64,000 bases of DNA from Papilionanthe hookeriana x Papilionanthe teres (lineage: Eukaryota; Streptophyta; Magnoliopsida; Asparagales; Orchidaceae). The notes under the pieces are model-generated. The model searched no databases. It was not told where the DNA came from and saw only the letters and a list, made by a program, of their open reading frames with translations. Both the position numbers and the translations under genes were made by a program. Below are positions 62,410-64,000 of the stretch, in pieces. How positions within the stretch are numbered: position 1 is the first letter of the stretch; each line of letters begins with the position of its first letter. The DNA is taken from the NCBI GenBank assembly GCA_022702705.1, contig CM040434.1, positions 58,769,022-58,833,021 of the forward strand, in the 5' to 3' direction.

Positions 62410-64000
62410 ATGACTACCCATTGACCCAATAGATCAACTTTCGACCAAAAAGTCAATTTGGTAAAAGTAGTCAATTTTTAACCTAATGACCAATTATTGA
62501 CCCAGTAAGCCAATCTCTGACCAAAAAGTCAACTTTGGTCAAAAAGGTCAATCTTGAGCCAATGACCAACCCATTGACCCAATAAGTCAACTTTTGACCA
62601 AAAAGCCAACTTTGGTCAAAAAGATCAATCCTTGTCCCAATGACCAACCCATTGGCCTAATAGGTCAACTTTTGACCCAAAAGTAAATTTGGGTCAAAAT
62701 AGTCAATTTTGGAATTAATGACTAATTATTGATCCAATAAGTCAATCTCTGACCAAAAAGTCACATTTGGTCAAAATGGTCAATCCTTGACCAAATGACA
62801 AACCCATTGACCTAATAGGTCAACTTTTGACCAAAAAGTCCATTTTGGTCAAAATAGTCAATTTTTGACCAAATGATCACCCATTGACCCAATAGATCAA
62901 CTTTTGACCAAAAAGTCAACTTTGGTCAAAATGTTCAATTTTTGACCCAATGACCAACCCATTGACCCAATAGGTTAACCTTTAACTAAAAGTCATACTT
63001 GGTCAAAATGCTCAATTCATCACCCAATTACCAACTCATTGGCCAAATAGGTTAACTTTTGACCAAAAAGTCAACTTTAGTCAAAAAGGTCAATTTCTAA
63101 CCCAATGACCACCCCGTTGACCCATTGGGTTAACTTTAGACCAAAAATTCATTTTTGGTCAAAAGGTTAAATTTTGACCTAATGACCAATTATTGACTCA
63201 ATAAATCAATCTCTTACCAAAAAGTCAACTTTGTTCAAAATGGTCAATTCCTGACCCAATGACAAATCCATTTGCCCAATAGATCAACTTTTGACGAAAA
63301 AGTCAATTTTGGTCAAAATAGTTAATTTTTGACCTAATGAGCACACATTGACCCAATAGGTCAACTTTTGACCAAAAATTCAACTTTGGTCAAAATGGTC
63401 AATTTTTGACCCAATGACCAACCCATCGAATCTAATAGATCAACTTTTGACCAAAAAGTCATCTTCGGTCAAAATGGTCAATTTTCGACCCAATTACCAA
63501 CTCACATCGACCAAATAGTCAACTTTCGACCAAAAGTCAACTTCATCAAAATCATTAATTTCGACTTAATGACCATCCCGCTTGATAAATCAAGTTAACT
63601 TTTGACTAAAAATTTTATTTTGGTCAAAAAGTTAAATTTCGACCTAATGACCAATTATTGACTCAATAAGTCAATCTTTGACCAAAAAGTCAACTTTGGT
63701 CAAAATGGTTAATCCTTGACCCAATGACAAACTCATTGACCCAATAAGTTAATTTTTGACCAAAAAGACAATTTTAGTCAAAATAATCAATTTTTGACCT
63801 AATGACCACCCATTGACCCAATAGTTCAACTTTTGTCAAAAAAGTCAACTTTGGTCAAAATGGTCAATTTTTGACCCAATGACCTACCCATTGAACCAAT
63901 AGATCAACTTTTGACCAAAAGTCATTTTCAGTCAATATGGTCAATTCTTGACCATACTACCAACTCTTTGACCAAATAGGTCAACTTTTGACCAAAAATT
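62410..64000 (+). repeat. Right arm of the same satellite array
   Basis: The array resumes directly after the transposon's right target duplication, in the same orientation and register as on the left, so both arms were one continuous array before insertion. Diagnostic variants (TAAAAGTAGTCAA at 62,462; CAGTAAGCCAATC near 62,505; CATACTTGGTC at 62,993) occur in the same order and at similar spacing as at 53,216-53,740 and 17,928-18,420. This arm therefore continues the copy that begins near 57,440. It runs off the window's end and holds no gene. Confidence 0.96.

Noticed and set aside
1..64000. Internal minisatellite of an LTR retrotransposon or ribosomal spacer
   Set aside because: No LTR ends, primer-binding site, polypurine tract or rDNA sequence occurs anywhere in the window; the only non-repeat DNA is the 2.5-kb element.

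Overview
This window is plant nuclear repeat DNA. About 61.5 kb of the 64 kb is one AT-rich tandem satellite, and no complete protein gene, rRNA or tRNA is visible. The satellite is interrupted once, at 59,932-62,406, by a 2,475-bp DNA transposon. Its 3-bp TTA target duplication, its terminal inverted repeats with a GTTTGGGGCA core and its subterminal CAGCTG/AATAAGC palindromes fit a non-autonomous PIF/Harbinger-type element. That element and the GTAAGT/TTTCAG-style splice signals inside it point to a land plant, probably a flowering plant. The species cannot be named. A heterochromatic (pericentromeric or knob-like) location is an inference.

The satellite has four nested levels. (1) Each monomer is about 78 bp and made of eight sub-units of about 10 bp, each carrying GTC or GAC. 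(2) Monomers fall into recognisable types, such as the 'AATAAGTCAATCTCTGACC' type, the 'GGTCGAAATGG' type and the 'CATTGGCC' type. These recur in order, with like types usually 3 monomers (about 232 bp) or 6 monomers (about 465 bp) apart. Recurrent 37-40-bp half-monomers add half steps. (3) Groups of these form blocks of 0.8, 2.1, 2.9, 3.3, 3.5, 4.1 and 10 kb. (4) These blocks are duplicated across the window. 12.1-22.1 kb matches 47.5-57.4 kb (offset about 35.4 kb). 1-3.7 kb matches 29.5-32.95 kb (offset about 29.5 kb). 20.5-23.4 kb matches 26.2-29.1 kb (offset 5.7 kb). 35.0-38.3 kb matches 43.5-46.9 kb (offset about 8.5 kb). A 2.1-kb unit is tandem at 7.8-12.9 kb and repeated at 23.5 kb. All monomers read in the same direction, on both sides of the transposon.

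The transposon carries a GC-rich left segment, an open exon-like stretch on the minus strand (60,845-61,006) bounded by good splice signals, a serine-rich open stretch on the plus strand, and an AT-rich right part ending in subterminal repeats. It encodes no recognisable transposase, so it probably moved in trans and may be a Pack-type element holding gene fragments. Intact paralogues of its empty target site elsewhere in the array (for example 53,160 and 17,875) confirm its exact ends.

Scattered through the array, densest at 34-35, 37.4-42.8, 44.6-46.2 and 51.3-51.9 kb, are patches where TTGAC becomes TCGAC and small indels accumulate. The change is one-sided (GTCAA is largely unchanged), so systematic consensus error is a serious alternative to biology there. 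These patches also lose TGA stops and so create most of the longer chance reading frames.
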